From assembly GCA_027487815.1 (NCBI GenBank), contig JAIYCW010000044.1, forward strand, positions 1 through 42,597: a stretch of DNA of 42,597 bases, written 5' to 3'. Positions 1 to 7,714 of this stretch are shown here, one piece after another. The notes beneath the pieces were generated by a model. That model did not search any database, was not told the origin of the DNA, and worked only from the letters and a program-made list of their open reading frames with translations. Numbering within the stretch: position 1 is the first letter of the stretch; each line of letters begins with the position of its first letter. A program made the position numbers and the translations under genes. The stretch is from Burkholderiales bacterium. GTDB lineage: Bacteria > Pseudomonadota > Gammaproteobacteria > Burkholderiales > Burkholderiaceae_E.

Positions 1-103
1 CATGATGATCTCCAAGATGTCCAACCGCCTGGACTCGCTTTCGTGAATGTTCACGATGGCTGGATCTTCGCTGAGCGGCGCCGTCAGAACACCGTCACTG
101 AGA
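1..103 (-). other. Gap left of the sensor kinase; possible start of a gene leaving the window
   Basis: On the minus strand an ATG occupies positions 3-1, with TTGGAG six bases upstream of it. This is a plausible ribosome binding site for a gene that runs off the left edge. A longer open frame from a GTG at position 54 also reaches the edge but has no Shine-Dalgarno sequence. Nothing of the protein can be identified. It would be the next gene after the two-component system on the same strand, so a metal-efflux component is a reasonable guess from context only. Confidence 0.25.
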
Positions 104-1480
104 TTACAAAATTGTTCGGTTTGGGGCTCGCAAACCAACGCTTACCAGCGTGTCGTGGCAATCCACAAACGGCTCACCATCATGCATCTTTGCTACCGCA
201 GCGACTATCGCAAGCCCTAACCCATGGTGCGTTGCAGTGGCATGACGTGCAGGATCAGCGCGATAAAACCGATCGAACATTCTTGCTTGCACATCTCGCG
301 GTATTGTCTGGCCTTCGTTGGTAACAGAAATGACCCATTCGTCAGAGTTCGCTCGCAAACGCAGCTCGACTTCACTTCCAGTTCTTGCATAACGAAGTGC
401 GTTCGAAATGAGGTTGGAAACTGCACGCCGGATCAATGAAATGTCTAGGCATATTGAGCCGGAGCCAGTTACCTTCAGCGCAAGCCCTTGATCTTGGGCC
501 AGGGGCTCCCAGAATTCAGCGATGCTTCGCATCAAACCCTCGCTATTTTCTACCCACTCCTTGCGCGCTCGTGCGCCGCGCTGTGCTTGAGACACAAACA
601 GCATGTCTGACACAATCGTGTTGAGGCTATTGATCTGGTCTTGAGCTCGTTCAAGAAGATCGATGACGTCGTTATTTACACTGCCATTTATTGCACTTTC
701 AATAGCTAGCCGCGTGGCAGCGAGAGGGGTCCGAAGCTCGTGGGCTACGTCGGAATTGAAAGCTTCCGTTTGAACGTAAGCGCGCTCGATTCGGTCAAGG
801 CATTGGTTGAGTGCTCGGGTAATTGACCGTAGCTCAACGGCGTCATCCACTTCAGCAACGCGTTGATAGAGTTGCGAGGGATCGAGTTGACCAATAGAGC
901 GTGTAAGACGCTTAAGCGGCAACATCGTCCACTTGGCGGCCACCCAGGAAAGAAAGAGTCCCGCTCCGAGAGCTGCAGCAGTCGCTGCAAAAACAATCTG
1001 ACGATAGGTGCCAACACGATCCTGCGTAGCCTTTGTGGAAATCAAAATAGCAATACCGAGTGACCTGTCCCCTGAAGAAAGCGCTTCCCGTTTCAGGGCC
1101 ATATGGGTTCCATTTGCAATGACCTTGGGAGTCGATGTCGAAGTCACCTCTTGAATCGTTGCCACGAGTGCCGGCGAAAGTGCCGCACCGCGTACCGTTG
1201 CTTGGTTGGCAATCGTGAGGACGACACTCATATCGGGGTGCCCCGCAAGGAGGTCGTCAATGGCGTGAAGCTGATTCTCGGAAAGAAACTCCGCTCGATC
1301 CTCAATGATGTGCCTGACAGCGCTGAGTTTTTCAAGGGTTGTATTCCTGAGGTCAGACTCAAGTGCCTTACGCAACGCCTGCGACACGACAAGACCGCTC
1401 AAGACCATGGTCAGTAGCATCGTTACGACAAAACCGAGAGCAATTCGGCGCGCGATGGAGAGTCGAAACACGCGCGGCAC
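104..1480 (-). CDS. Sensor histidine kinase (heavy-metal/OmpR-partner type)
   Basis: Inner-membrane sensor kinase of 458 residues, the normal size for the CusS/IrlS-like group. A first membrane helix lies at about residues 12-34, followed by a periplasmic sensing segment to about 160. A second helix (about 162-182) leads into a HAMP linker and a HisKA domain whose H-box VAHELRTP gives H247 as the phosphorylated residue. The ATPase domain shows an N-box around N360, an F-box with FDRFYR, and a HHGLGLAI G-box. It starts with GTG at 1480, and this GTG shares its first base with the TAG stop of the upstream regulator gene (TAGTG), which implies translational coupling. The signal is not known. It lies in one operon with a cation diffusion facilitator under a MerR-type promoter, so a divalent metal is the likely signal; that is inference. 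Confidence 0.9.
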   Translation of the reverse strand: MPRVFRLSIARRIALGFVVTMLLTMVLSGLVVSQALRKALESDLRNTTLEKLSAVRHIIEDRAEFLSENQLHAIDDLLAGHPDMSVVLTIANQATVRGAALSPALVATIQEVTSTSTPKVIANGTHMALKREALSSGDRSLGIAILISTKATQDRVGTYRQIVFAATAAALGAGLFLSWVAAKWTMLPLKRLTRSIGQLDPSQLYQRVAEVDDAVELRSITRALNQCLDRIERAYVQTEAFNSDVAHELRTPLAATRLAIESAINGSVNNDVIDLLERAQDQINSLNTIVSDMLFVSQAQRGARARKEWVENSEGLMRSIAEFWEPLAQDQGLALKVTGSGSICLDISLIRRAVSNLISNALRYARTGSEVELRLRANSDEWVISVTNEGQTIPRDVQARMFDRFYRADPARHATATHHGLGLAIVAAVAKMHDGEPFVDCHDTLVSVGLRAPNRTIL

Positions 1481-2157
1481 TAAAAATCGCTAGCGATTCT
1501 GTAACCCCGCCCTCTCACGGTTTCCAAAATCTTGATCTCAAAGGGGTCGTCTACTTTGGCGCGCAATCGCCGCATGGCAACGTCCACAGCATTCGTTCCG
1601 GTATCGAAGTGCATTTCCCACACAAGCTCGGCCAGCATCGTGCGTGACACCACTAGGCCGCGATGCTCGACAAGCACTTGCAAAATCTTGATTTCTTTGG
1701 ATGTCAGGGCAATCATCACTCCACCGCGCCGTACCTTGTGCGCCCAAAAATCGATTTCGAGATCGCGTACCACAATCGCCTGTAGAGGCGCGACGGGCCC
1801 TCCAGCGCGCCTACCAATGGCGTCAATTCGTGCAAGAAGTTCCACCATTTCAAAGGGCTTGACAATGTAATCGTCGGCACCAGAATGAAGGCCCTTGACC
1901 CGATCATCCACCGCACCTTTCGCTGTCACCATGATCACTGGCGTCCTTTTGCTGGCCCGCAGCTTTTCCAACACCTTGAATCCATCAATGCCGGGTAACA
2001 TGACATCCAGGACAATCAGTTGGTAGTCGCCCTCTAAGGCGAAGTGAAGCCCATCGATTCCGTTATGAACGAGATCCACAACATAACCCGATTGGCTCAA
2101 TGCCTTTTGCACGTAAGCGCCGATATCGGGTTGGTCTTCGACAACAAGAATTCTCAC
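1480..2157 (-). CDS. OmpR/PhoB-family response regulator
   Basis: Cytoplasmic transcription factor of 225 residues with an N-terminal receiver domain and a C-terminal winged-helix domain. Acidic residues E7/D8 and the phosphoacceptor D51 (in LIVLDVMLPG) are present, as are the switch threonine region (VTAKG) and the conserved lysine in YIVKPFE. The C-terminal half has the usual wing sequence ending GRGYRI. It begins with GTG at 2157, and that GTG overlaps the TGA stop of the cation transporter gene (GTGA). The transporter, regulator and kinase therefore form a tightly coupled set. The kinase encoded directly downstream is the obvious partner. Its target promoters cannot be read from the sequence. 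Confidence 0.93.
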   Translation of the reverse strand: MRILVVEDQPDIGAYVQKALSQSGYVVDLVHNGIDGLHFALEGDYQLIVLDVMLPGIDGFKVLEKLRASKRTPVIMVTAKGAVDDRVKGLHSGADDYIVKPFEMVELLARIDAIGRRAGGPVAPLQAIVVRDLEIDFWAHKVRRGGVMIALTSKEIKILQVLVEHRGLVVSRTMLAELVWEMHFDTGTNAVDVAMRRLRAKVDDPFEIKILETVRGRGYRIASDF

Positions 2158-2810
2158 TGCGGTCCTTGATATTCAGCAACCCGTACTTTGGCCTGCTCTT
2201 GGGCGAGTTCGTCGCGCGCTTGTCGGCCTACGGCGGTTGCGCTTCGCAATGCCAGAGCCGCCATGAAAGCAGCCACCACAAGATCTGGCCAGGCGCTTGC
2301 GGTCAAGCTTACGGCAACTGCCGCACCAATCACAAGAACGTTGCCTATGGCGTCGTTGCGACTGCACAGCCATACGGAGCGCATGTTGGCGTCGCCCGCA
2401 CGCCAGCGATACAGCATCCACGCCACCCCGACGTTGGTGGCCAGCGCAAAGGTGCCCACCAAACCCATAGTGTACGGCTCGGGGTTGGCGCCAACCATCC
2501 ATCGATAGCCGGCCAGCCCAAGTACGCCCATGCCAAAGGCGGCCATGGAAAGCGCCTTGAGAAGCGCAGCGCGGGCCCGCACTTGAAGACCCATGCCGAG
2601 CACGAAAAGTGAGACCGCATAGTTCGCGGCGTCGCCCAAAAAGTCGATGGCGTCGGCAAGTAAAGAAGCCGAGTCCGCGCGTACTCCCGAGCCGATCTCC
2701 ACTAGGAACATAGCCAAGTTGGCGATGAGCGCGATCATGAGCACGCGTCGGTAGCGTGGATCGTTGCCCGCGGGCGCGGGCTCGCAATGAGATTGGCAGG
2801 TTGATGACAT
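2154..2810 (-). CDS. Cation transporter of the CDF family (short form)
   Basis: Integral membrane protein of 218 residues with about six hydrophobic helices, resembling Co/Zn/Cd cation diffusion facilitators without the cytoplasmic C-terminal domain. The helix II metal motif reads DAIDFLGDAANY (D56 and D60 in the HxxxD positions). Helix V carries SRNDAIGN, where the usual histidine position is not obvious. The N terminus has two cysteines and a histidine (C5, H8, C9) that could bind metal. Family members export Zn, Cd or Co by proton antiport. The ATG at 2810 lies only six bases from a predicted -10 box, so the message would have almost no leader. It is the first gene of the operon with the response regulator and kinase. 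Substrate is not determined. Confidence 0.85.
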   Translation of the reverse strand: MSSTCQSHCEPAPAGNDPRYRRVLMIALIANLAMFLVEIGSGVRADSASLLADAIDFLGDAANYAVSLFVLGMGLQVRARAALLKALSMAAFGMGVLGLAGYRWMVGANPEPYTMGLVGTFALATNVGVAWMLYRWRAGDANMRSVWLCSRNDAIGNVLVIGAAVAVSLTASAWPDLVVAAFMAALALRSATAVGRQARDELAQEQAKVRVAEYQGPQ

Positions 2811-2816
2811 TGCCGG

Positions 2817-2847
2817 ATTAAAAACCCTGGAGCTACACCAGGGTCAA
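2817..2847 (-). promoter_or_regulatory. MerR-type promoter and operator for the transporter/two-component operon
   Basis: On the minus strand the -35 box TTGACC (2847-2842) and the -10 box TTTAAT (2822-2817) are separated by 19 bases. This is the over-long spacer typical of promoters activated by MerR-family proteins. The spacer holds a perfect inverted repeat, ACCCTGG-N7-CCAGGGT (2824-2844), closely resembling PbrR/CadR/ZntR operators. The divergent merR-type gene starts 27 bases away. The start codon of the transporter begins six bases past the -10 box, so transcription probably starts at or within the ATG. Confidence 0.85.
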
Positions 2848-2870
2848 GCCTTGTAGTAGGCTTTGGGCCC

Positions 2871-3329
2871 ATGACCCTGCCCATGACCATTCAAGCCCTG
2901 TCCGTAGCTACTCGCAGCTCGGTGGATACCATTCGCTACTACGAGCGGGTTGGCTTGCTGCCAGCGCCACCTCGAGGCTTGAACAATTACCGGCAATACG
3001 ACGCGCGCTTCGTGGGTCGGTTGCAGTTCATTTTGGCTTGTCGTGATCTAGATATGTCGATCGAGGAAATTACCACGCTGCTACAAGTACGTGACCAGCC
3101 CTCGACATCTTGCGAGGCCGTGACCCACGTGATTGCTGAACATCTTGGGCATGTGCGCGAGCGCTTGAAGACGCTAAAGCAATTGCAACGGGAACTGCAA
3201 CAGTTGCAAGATGCCTGCGCGGGCCAAGGCGATGGAGCCGAGTGTGGAACTCTTCAGGCCATCGAGCAGCGCGCTCCCGCGCTTGCCCTGCGCCGGACAC
3301 GTGCTTCTGAAAAGTCGCATCTCGGATGA
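2871..3329 (+). CDS. MerR-family metal-responsive regulator (CadR/PbrR-like)
   Basis: Cytoplasmic DNA-binding regulator of 152 residues. The winged-helix N terminus contains the family signature TIRYYERVGLL, and a long dimerisation helix follows at about residues 83-118. Three cysteines sit where lead/cadmium sensors bind metal: C81 at the start of the dimer helix and C116 and C125 in the C-terminal loop. A second in-frame ATG at 2883 gives MTIQALS, equally plausible; neither start has a clear ribosome binding site. It is divergent from the cation transporter and should control the operator at 2824-2844. A Cd/Pb/Zn response is inferred from the cysteine pattern and the transporter, not proven. 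Confidence 0.9.
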   Translation: MTLPMTIQALSVATRSSVDTIRYYERVGLLPAPPRGLNNYRQYDARFVGRLQFILACRDLDMSIEEITTLLQVRDQPSTSCEAVTHVIAEHLGHVRERLKTLKQLQRELQQLQDACAGQGDGAECGTLQAIEQRAPALALRRTRASEKSHLG

Positions 3330-3331
3330 CG

Positions 3332-3582
3332 ATGGGTTTGGCTAAGCGCGCTGACCTCATTGTCGAACGCCCGAAGGCCTCTACGTCCCGGCTGGCGATC
3401 TCTTTATCGACCCGTGGCGGCCCGTACCGCGAGCTGTGATTACCCATGGGCACGCCGATCATTCGCGCTGGGGCCATGGCCATTACCTCGCCGCAAAGCC
3501 CGCGGAACGTGTCAAGCGATCACGCTTGGGTCAGATCGATTTTCTAGGGTTGGCCTATGGCGAACGGATGCGTGTGTGTTGA
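3332..3582 (+). pseudogene. Frameshifted, truncated ligase-associated DNA exonuclease (metallo-beta-lactamase fold)
   Basis: The reading begins at ATG 3332 with ADLIVERP. After a one-base loss at about 3371-3372 it continues in another frame as EGLYVPAGDLFIDPWRP, followed by the zinc motif HGHADH and then LAAKPAERV and LAYGER. This matches the N-terminal ~80 residues of the ligase-associated exonuclease / mRNA 3'-end processing-like family, whose members are usually about 330-340 residues. Homology ends at about 3570 and the frame stops at 3582. It is therefore a decayed fragment with both a frameshift and loss of about three quarters of the gene. It marks the edge of a rearrangement next to the insertion-sequence debris that follows. 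Family assignment is from memory of the conserved sequence. Confidence 0.7.
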
Positions 3583-3880
3583 TAAACACGTTAGATTGAG
3601 CCAGTTTCACGCCGAAATTTTGCGCCACTCAAACACTAGCAGGCTTCCTTATTTCTTTAGGATGATCCTAGTAGTATCCACGATGTGCTGACCTATGTCT
3701 CAACGTAATCGCTTCCTCTCGTGGTGGCCGGTGAATCGTCCGGAAGGACAGCATGTTTTGCAATACAAGGCGCTCCTGACGAAAATGCACTAAAGTATGG
3801 TGCTACTTGGTCCAAACTTTGAGATGAATTCGAAGATTCTTGGCGCAGTTTCACAGATGTATTAACAGTTCTATCCAAGA
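3583..3880. other. Degenerate stretch without intact genes
   Basis: No intact reading frame is supported. On the plus strand, short interrupted frames from 3696 onward have a transposase-like composition, with a W-rich stretch around 3805-3860, but I cannot place them in a family. The stretch lies between an exonuclease fragment and an IS3 transposase tail, and is best read as rearranged insertion-sequence debris. Confidence 0.4.
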
Positions 3881-4021
3881 ACGTGGTCCAACGTCACCGT
3901 GGAGCAATTCATGAAAGCGGTGGACTCCTACATTCATTGGTACAACGAAAAACGCATCAAGATCTCATTGGACTCAATCAGTCCGGTGCAGTACCGCTCT
4001 AAACTAGGTATCGCAATTTAA
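3881..4021 (+). mobile_element. IS3-family transposase C-terminal remnant
   Basis: An open frame of about 46 codons reads TWSNVTVEQFMKAVDSYI, then HWYNEKRIKISLDSISPVQY, and stops with TAA at 4019-4021. The YNEKRIK and SPVQYR elements are the typical end of the DDE transposase of IS3-family elements (IS150-like group). The rest of the transposase and the element ends are missing, so this copy cannot move. It lies between the exonuclease fragment and the DUF411 gene. Confidence 0.75.
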
Positions 4022-4141
4022 AACCGTCCAAGAAAAAGTACGAATCCCCATCCCTTTTTGCGCGCATTAAGATTAGCCACTACAGCAGCAGTTTGCGACG
4101 AAGAGTAACTCAAATAATGGCTTTCAAGCGTCCGAGTTTTC

Positions 4142-4621
4142 CTAGTAGGTATTGAATACACTAGTCGTACCATTCCTTTGAACCAACAGTACTTGATAAG
4201 CATCTCGACGACCGCCGTACGCAGCGCCCTCCATCCCAGGGGACCCAATCGGCATTTTGGGAACCGCAAGCCCAAGCGCTTGCGGCTTTTCTTTGAGCAA
4301 TCGTTCAATGTCCTGAGCAGGTACATGCCCCTCAATCACATAACCTCCTACGACAGCTGTATGACAAGATGCAAACTGCTTTGGCATCCCAAGTCGCGCC
4401 CGCGCAGCATTATTTCCTTGGTCCTTTACGGTTGCGACAAAACCAACCTTTTCAAGGTGCACAATCCAATCTTTGCAACAACCACAGTTAGGGTCTTTCC
4501 AAACTTGGATGGGTATAGCGTTCGTTTTTGCATTGACCTCAATTGTGGTGAAAACCGGCGTAACTGCTGCAATGAGAAAAGAGCGGCGGCGGAAAGGGAA
4601 AAAGGTATTGTTGGAAATCAT
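4142..4621 (-). CDS. DUF411 metal-binding protein, exported
   Basis: About 159 residues. The N terminus has a twin-arginine-like stretch (FRRRSFL) and a hydrophobic segment ending near TIEVNA, so export to the periplasm is likely. The mature part is a DUF411 domain: DPNCGCCKDW near the start, then FASCHTA, VIEGHVPA and the C-terminal GLAVPKMPIGSPGME. The cysteine cluster CGCC and the conserved methionines are thought to bind copper; DUF411 genes often accompany copper-resistance genes. I prefer the ATG at 4621; an upstream TTG at 4639 would add six residues. It is the last gene of the copper block on the minus strand, 59 bases downstream of the DUF4148-like gene. Molecular function is not established. 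Confidence 0.85.
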   Translation of the reverse strand: MISNNTFFPFRRRSFLIAAVTPVFTTIEVNAKTNAIPIQVWKDPNCGCCKDWIVHLEKVGFVATVKDQGNNAARARLGMPKQFASCHTAVVGGYVIEGHVPAQDIERLLKEKPQALGLAVPKMPIGSPGMEGAAYGGRRDAYQVLLVQRNGTTSVFNTY

Positions 4622-4680
4622 TGGGCGACTCTCAATCAAAAAAGGCGGCGTTCAATGCCGCTTGTGTTCAAAATTGAAAC

Positions 4681-5025
4681 TTAGTTTGTCGTAAATGAAT
4701 TCGCGCGAGCCGCCTTTTCGTTGGCGCTCATATTTCGAAGCTCACGCATCACATCGTCTCGCGTTTTCGTAATGCTTATACCGCTAACTTGTCGACTAGG
4801 GGAATACACGCCCATCATTGAAATCCGAATACTGCCATCAGTTCGCGCTACAGAAAGCTCTTGGCGAAGGTCTTCCTGCGACTTAGGGTTTGTTACGTGA
4901 CAAGGATGCTCTGTGAAGCCAAGTTCATTCGAACTCGACTGGTAGAAACTAGTCGCGGCGCTGATCGATGGCAGCGCAATGCCGATGTTTATGAGGGTAG
5001 CGATAAAGGGTAGACGTGCTTTCAT
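4681..5025 (-). CDS. Small secreted DUF4148-like protein
   Basis: About 114 residues starting at ATG 5025, which has GGAG five bases upstream. A signal peptide is visible (MKARLPFIATLINIGIALPSISA). The mature sequence begins with SSSNELGFTEHP and contains two short helices of the kind KSQEDLRQEL and TRDDVMREL, a layout seen in betaproteobacterial DUF4148 proteins (two 'TRxQVxxEL' motifs). Such proteins are common next to copper and other periplasmic stress genes in Burkholderiales; no activity is known. It lies between the patatin-like gene and the DUF411 gene, with 235 bases upstream that hold no gene and could contain its own promoter. Confidence 0.6.
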   Translation of the reverse strand: MKARLPFIATLINIGIALPSISAATSFYQSSSNELGFTEHPCHVTNPKSQEDLRQELSVARTDGSIRISMMGVYSPSRQVSGISITKTRDDVMRELRNMSANEKAARANSFTTN

Positions 5026-5260
5026 GACAACTCCATCTGAAGCAATGTAATCAGATTTTATTAAAGGCGTATGCAAAAGTGCATAGGAGTGATAATCAAT
5101 ATCGGTGATTGATATTTTGCTGACTGCAAAATGACAGTTGCGTCGTTGAAGTTACGTTTGGAAGCACAGTCCGCTTGCCGTTGGCAATAGATCTGGTTGA
5201 AGACTCTGCTTTGCCTACTCTAGTGCGCTGCTGCTACGAGTCAATAACTAGGGCGTGATT

Positions 5261-6217
5261 TCATCGGATTTGATACCCTAGGTCTCTAATGGCTACTTCT
5301 GCAGCTCGCTCTCCCTCGTTAATTAATTCAGTGGCTTTTTTTAGCGTCACATTTTGTTCGTGAATGCGCGGGGTGATGACTAAATCTGCGTTAAGTAACT
5401 GCATCGTGCGCAGGGAACTTATGGATATTTGAATGCTTTGGAATGCGACGTCTAACGGATTTGTAATGACGGCCTCCGAAGGTCTATACCCAACATCTAC
5501 TGCAACAACCGTCTGAGCTCCCAATAGACGCGCGGTTTTGATCGGAATAGGCTCTGTTAAACCCCCATCGATTAACTCTAAGAGTTTGTCATTAACGATA
5601 AGGCTAACTGGCCTCATTACGACTGGTACCCCAGCCGACGCTCTTACTGCCCGAGCAAGTGAGCCAACGTTTATACGAACTGCAGTGCCAGTGTTCAGAT
5701 CCGTTGTTACAACAGCAAACCGAATGGGTAAGTCTTCGATGTTTCTATTGATGACGTGCTGACGAATGAAATGCTCAATTGCGTTGCCAGAGGTAAATCC
5801 TTTAAAGCGGCCTTGCATGATTGCATACAGTATCTCCTTCCAATCTGAATAAACATCTGTTTCGAGAAGTCCTATCAGGTTTTCCATATCGCTGGACTTC
5901 ATACCTGATGCCCATAGAGCCCCAACGATAGCGCCAGCGCTACTACCTACAATAATGTTTGGTACGACACCGGCCTTCTCAAACGCGCGCACCACACCAA
6001 TGTGTGCGTAGGCACGTTGCGCCCCTGCACTGAAAACAACAGCGAGCTGTTTACGATCACTTAAATCGAGCGAATCGGGCGGAGTAACCCAACTATGGCC
6101 TTCACCTGACATCGGCTCGGTTCGAATAGATACACACCCAAAGCACAAAAATACAATCCCGAGCATAAGCATTGCGGTAAGGTGTTGTAGCAGTCTTAAG
6201 TACAAGAATTTTTGCAT
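5261..6217 (-). CDS. Patatin-like phospholipase lipoprotein (RssA type)
   Basis: 318 residues from ATG 6217. The start has a lipoprotein signal with lipobox-like FLCFGC (C28), so the protein is probably anchored in a membrane facing the periplasm. The patatin domain follows: an oxyanion segment SAGAQRAYAHIG (about 63-74), nucleophile elbow GSSAG with S93, and DGG with D217, which completes the Ser-Asp dyad. The first glycine-rich loop is less rich in glycine than in classical members. Patatin enzymes hydrolyse acyl esters of lipids. A longer TTG start at 6247 is possible but less likely because the lipoprotein signal begins at MQKF. It lies inside the copper block, 221 bases after the HMA-MauE gene. 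A role in copper-damaged membrane repair would be speculation. Confidence 0.85.
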   Translation of the reverse strand: MQKFLYLRLLQHLTAMLMLGIVFLCFGCVSIRTEPMSGEGHSWVTPPDSLDLSDRKQLAVVFSAGAQRAYAHIGVVRAFEKAGVVPNIIVGSSAGAIVGALWASGMKSSDMENLIGLLETDVYSDWKEILYAIMQGRFKGFTSGNAIEHFIRQHVINRNIEDLPIRFAVVTTDLNTGTAVRINVGSLARAVRASAGVPVVMRPVSLIVNDKLLELIDGGLTEPIPIKTARLLGAQTVVAVDVGYRPSEAVITNPLDVAFQSIQISISSLRTMQLLNADLVITPRIHEQNVTLKKATELINEGERAAEVAIRDLGYQIR

Positions 6218-6438
6218 GGGGTTTTCAGAAAGAGAGATGTCAAACAATGCGGTCTGCGATGGATCAGTCGAGTTCTCCGGTGCAATGTTTCAAAGAGCAA
6301 AACCATTTCTCGTCCGAGTCGAGGGCTGGTTAAACGTTACACCGCATTACAGGCAGCACTTCGATGTCGTTTGGAGCCATGAAAATGTTTTAGATCATGA
6401 ATCCTTGGGGCCAGATGCCACTAGAATTCCTCTCCAAC

Positions 6439-7239
6439 CTAGCTAGCACTTTGTAGCAGCATGTGAACGGCCATGCCGCTCATCAGCGCACCTTCTACAA
6501 TAGTGACCGTCGACATTGGAAGATTAAAAGTAACACCCAGACAAGCGCAACGAATCTTTGTTTTTGACATCACCGCTTTGGTGACGCCGATCAGTGATGC
6601 GCTCATTAGGATCAACGCAATCCAGTTAGTCGCTATCAACGAAAAGCCAGTCAAATAAGCGAGGCCAAGGCCAAGCTCAATAAAGGGATATAGGTACCCC
6701 CATGCAGGCCATTTTCCGGCTACTAAATCATAACCAGAAAAAGCGCTAGCAAAGCCGCCAATGTCAATGAGTTTAAAGTACGCGAACGACATAAAAAAGC
6801 CTGCCATAAACAACTGCATCCAATTGTGAAGAGTTAGTTGGCCGGTCGACGCGAAAAAGGCGAGGGGTACAACCGCTAACAATCCACCTAAAATTAAAAG
6901 CGGCCGGTAAAGGGAAAGCCACAAGAGTATTCCGTTGCTGCGAGGCAGCTCTGCCAAATCGTTTGATGAAGCAACTGACACGTCGGTTGCTGGTATCTCG
7001 ACTTCATCAGACGTCTTGTACTCAGGAATAGACCCCACAACTTTGGCCTGGTACTTGCCTGCGCCCTCGACCTGAGCAATTAGACGATCAAGGGATACGG
7101 AAGGATTTAGAACCGTCGCAAGCATTGGCTTTAAGCCCACCGACACCTCTTGAGCATGGGGCAAAAGAGCAGCCGTAATTCTCTGTACACAAGCCGCACA
7201 ATGAAGACCTTTTAACGCTAATGTCACCGATTTAGTCAT
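6439..7239 (-). CDS. Heavy-metal-associated domain fused to a MauE/DoxX-like membrane protein
   Basis: 266 residues from ATG 7239, preceded by AAGGAC. Residues 1 to about 70 form an HMA domain with the copper-binding motif LHCAACVQR (C14, C17). A linker of about 30 residues leads into four or so hydrophobic helices that resemble the MauE/DoxX-like redox-associated membrane family. These include an internal segment with CACLG in a loop, a possible second thiol site. HMA domains carry Cu(I) or other soft metals; the membrane part may move reducing power or the metal. It is downstream of the CusF-like gene in the copper block. Two in-frame upstream codons extend the frame to 7275, but the HMA domain starts normally at MTKSV. 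Confidence 0.75.
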   Translation of the reverse strand: MTKSVTLALKGLHCAACVQRITAALLPHAQEVSVGLKPMLATVLNPSVSLDRLIAQVEGAGKYQAKVVGSIPEYKTSDEVEIPATDVSVASSNDLAELPRSNGILLWLSLYRPLLILGGLLAVVPLAFFASTGQLTLHNWMQLFMAGFFMSFAYFKLIDIGGFASAFSGYDLVAGKWPAWGYLYPFIELGLGLAYLTGFSLIATNWIALILMSASLIGVTKAVMSKTKIRCACLGVTFNLPMSTVTIVEGALMSGMAVHMLLQSAS

Positions 7240-7308
7240 GATTAAAGCTGTCCTTAAGTTCGGTCTGAAAAACATTATCGATGGAGATAGCCTCTGTTAA
7301 TAGGAAAC

Positions 7309-7656
7309 CTAATTCGCCCGAACGATCTCTGTAATCACAAATGCGTTTCCCTCTTTTTTAGCCTTGAACTTCACTTTGTCCCCAGCCTGTATTTTGTCGA
7401 GAAAAGCGGCATCGCCTACTTGAAAAACCATTGTCATTCCTGGCATATCAAGAGATTTAATAGCTGCATGCTTGAGGGTCAATTTCTTTGACTCTTTATC
7501 AACCTTGCGCACCTCGGCGTTGGTCATGTCAGCGTCTTCGGCAGACCCTACTGGATTGGAGGCACTAGGCTGGGTGGTGTGCGAAGTTGCTAGGGCAGGA
7601 CTTGTCGTAACAGCAAGTGCAATGACCGCTAGGAATTGTTGTAAACGAGTTTTCAT
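7309..7656 (-). CDS. CusF-like periplasmic copper-binding protein
   Basis: 115 residues with a clear signal peptide ending at about PALA (residues 20-23). The mature domain is a small OB-fold of the CusF family with the metal site HAAIKSLDMPGMTMVF. Here H63, M74 and M76 correspond to H36, M47 and M49 of CusF, while the tryptophan (W44 in E. coli CusF) that caps Cu(I) is replaced by M71. CusF hands Cu(I)/Ag(I) to the tripartite efflux pump. No CusB or CusA gene is visible in the window, so its partner here is more likely the multicopper oxidase and cupredoxin or a pump elsewhere. It lies 58 bases after the cupredoxin gene on the same strand. Confidence 0.85.
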   Translation of the reverse strand: MKTRLQQFLAVIALAVTTSPALATSHTTQPSASNPVGSAEDADMTNAEVRKVDKESKKLTLKHAAIKSLDMPGMTMVFQVGDAAFLDKIQAGDKVKFKAKKEGNAFVITEIVRAN

Positions 7657-7714
7657 GATGATTTCTTTTTAAAAAAAACTAAAATTTTACGTAGAGGAGA
7701 TATCGCCTAGACAG

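Noticed and set aside
5077-5260. Copper-type operator or sRNA upstream of the DUF4148-like gene
   Set aside because: A few weak inverted repeats around 5095-5117 but no clear box or promoter.
6216-6446. 76-codon plus-strand frame between patatin and HMA genes
   Set aside because: No ribosome site and no protein-like features; the 221-base gap holds nothing I can support.
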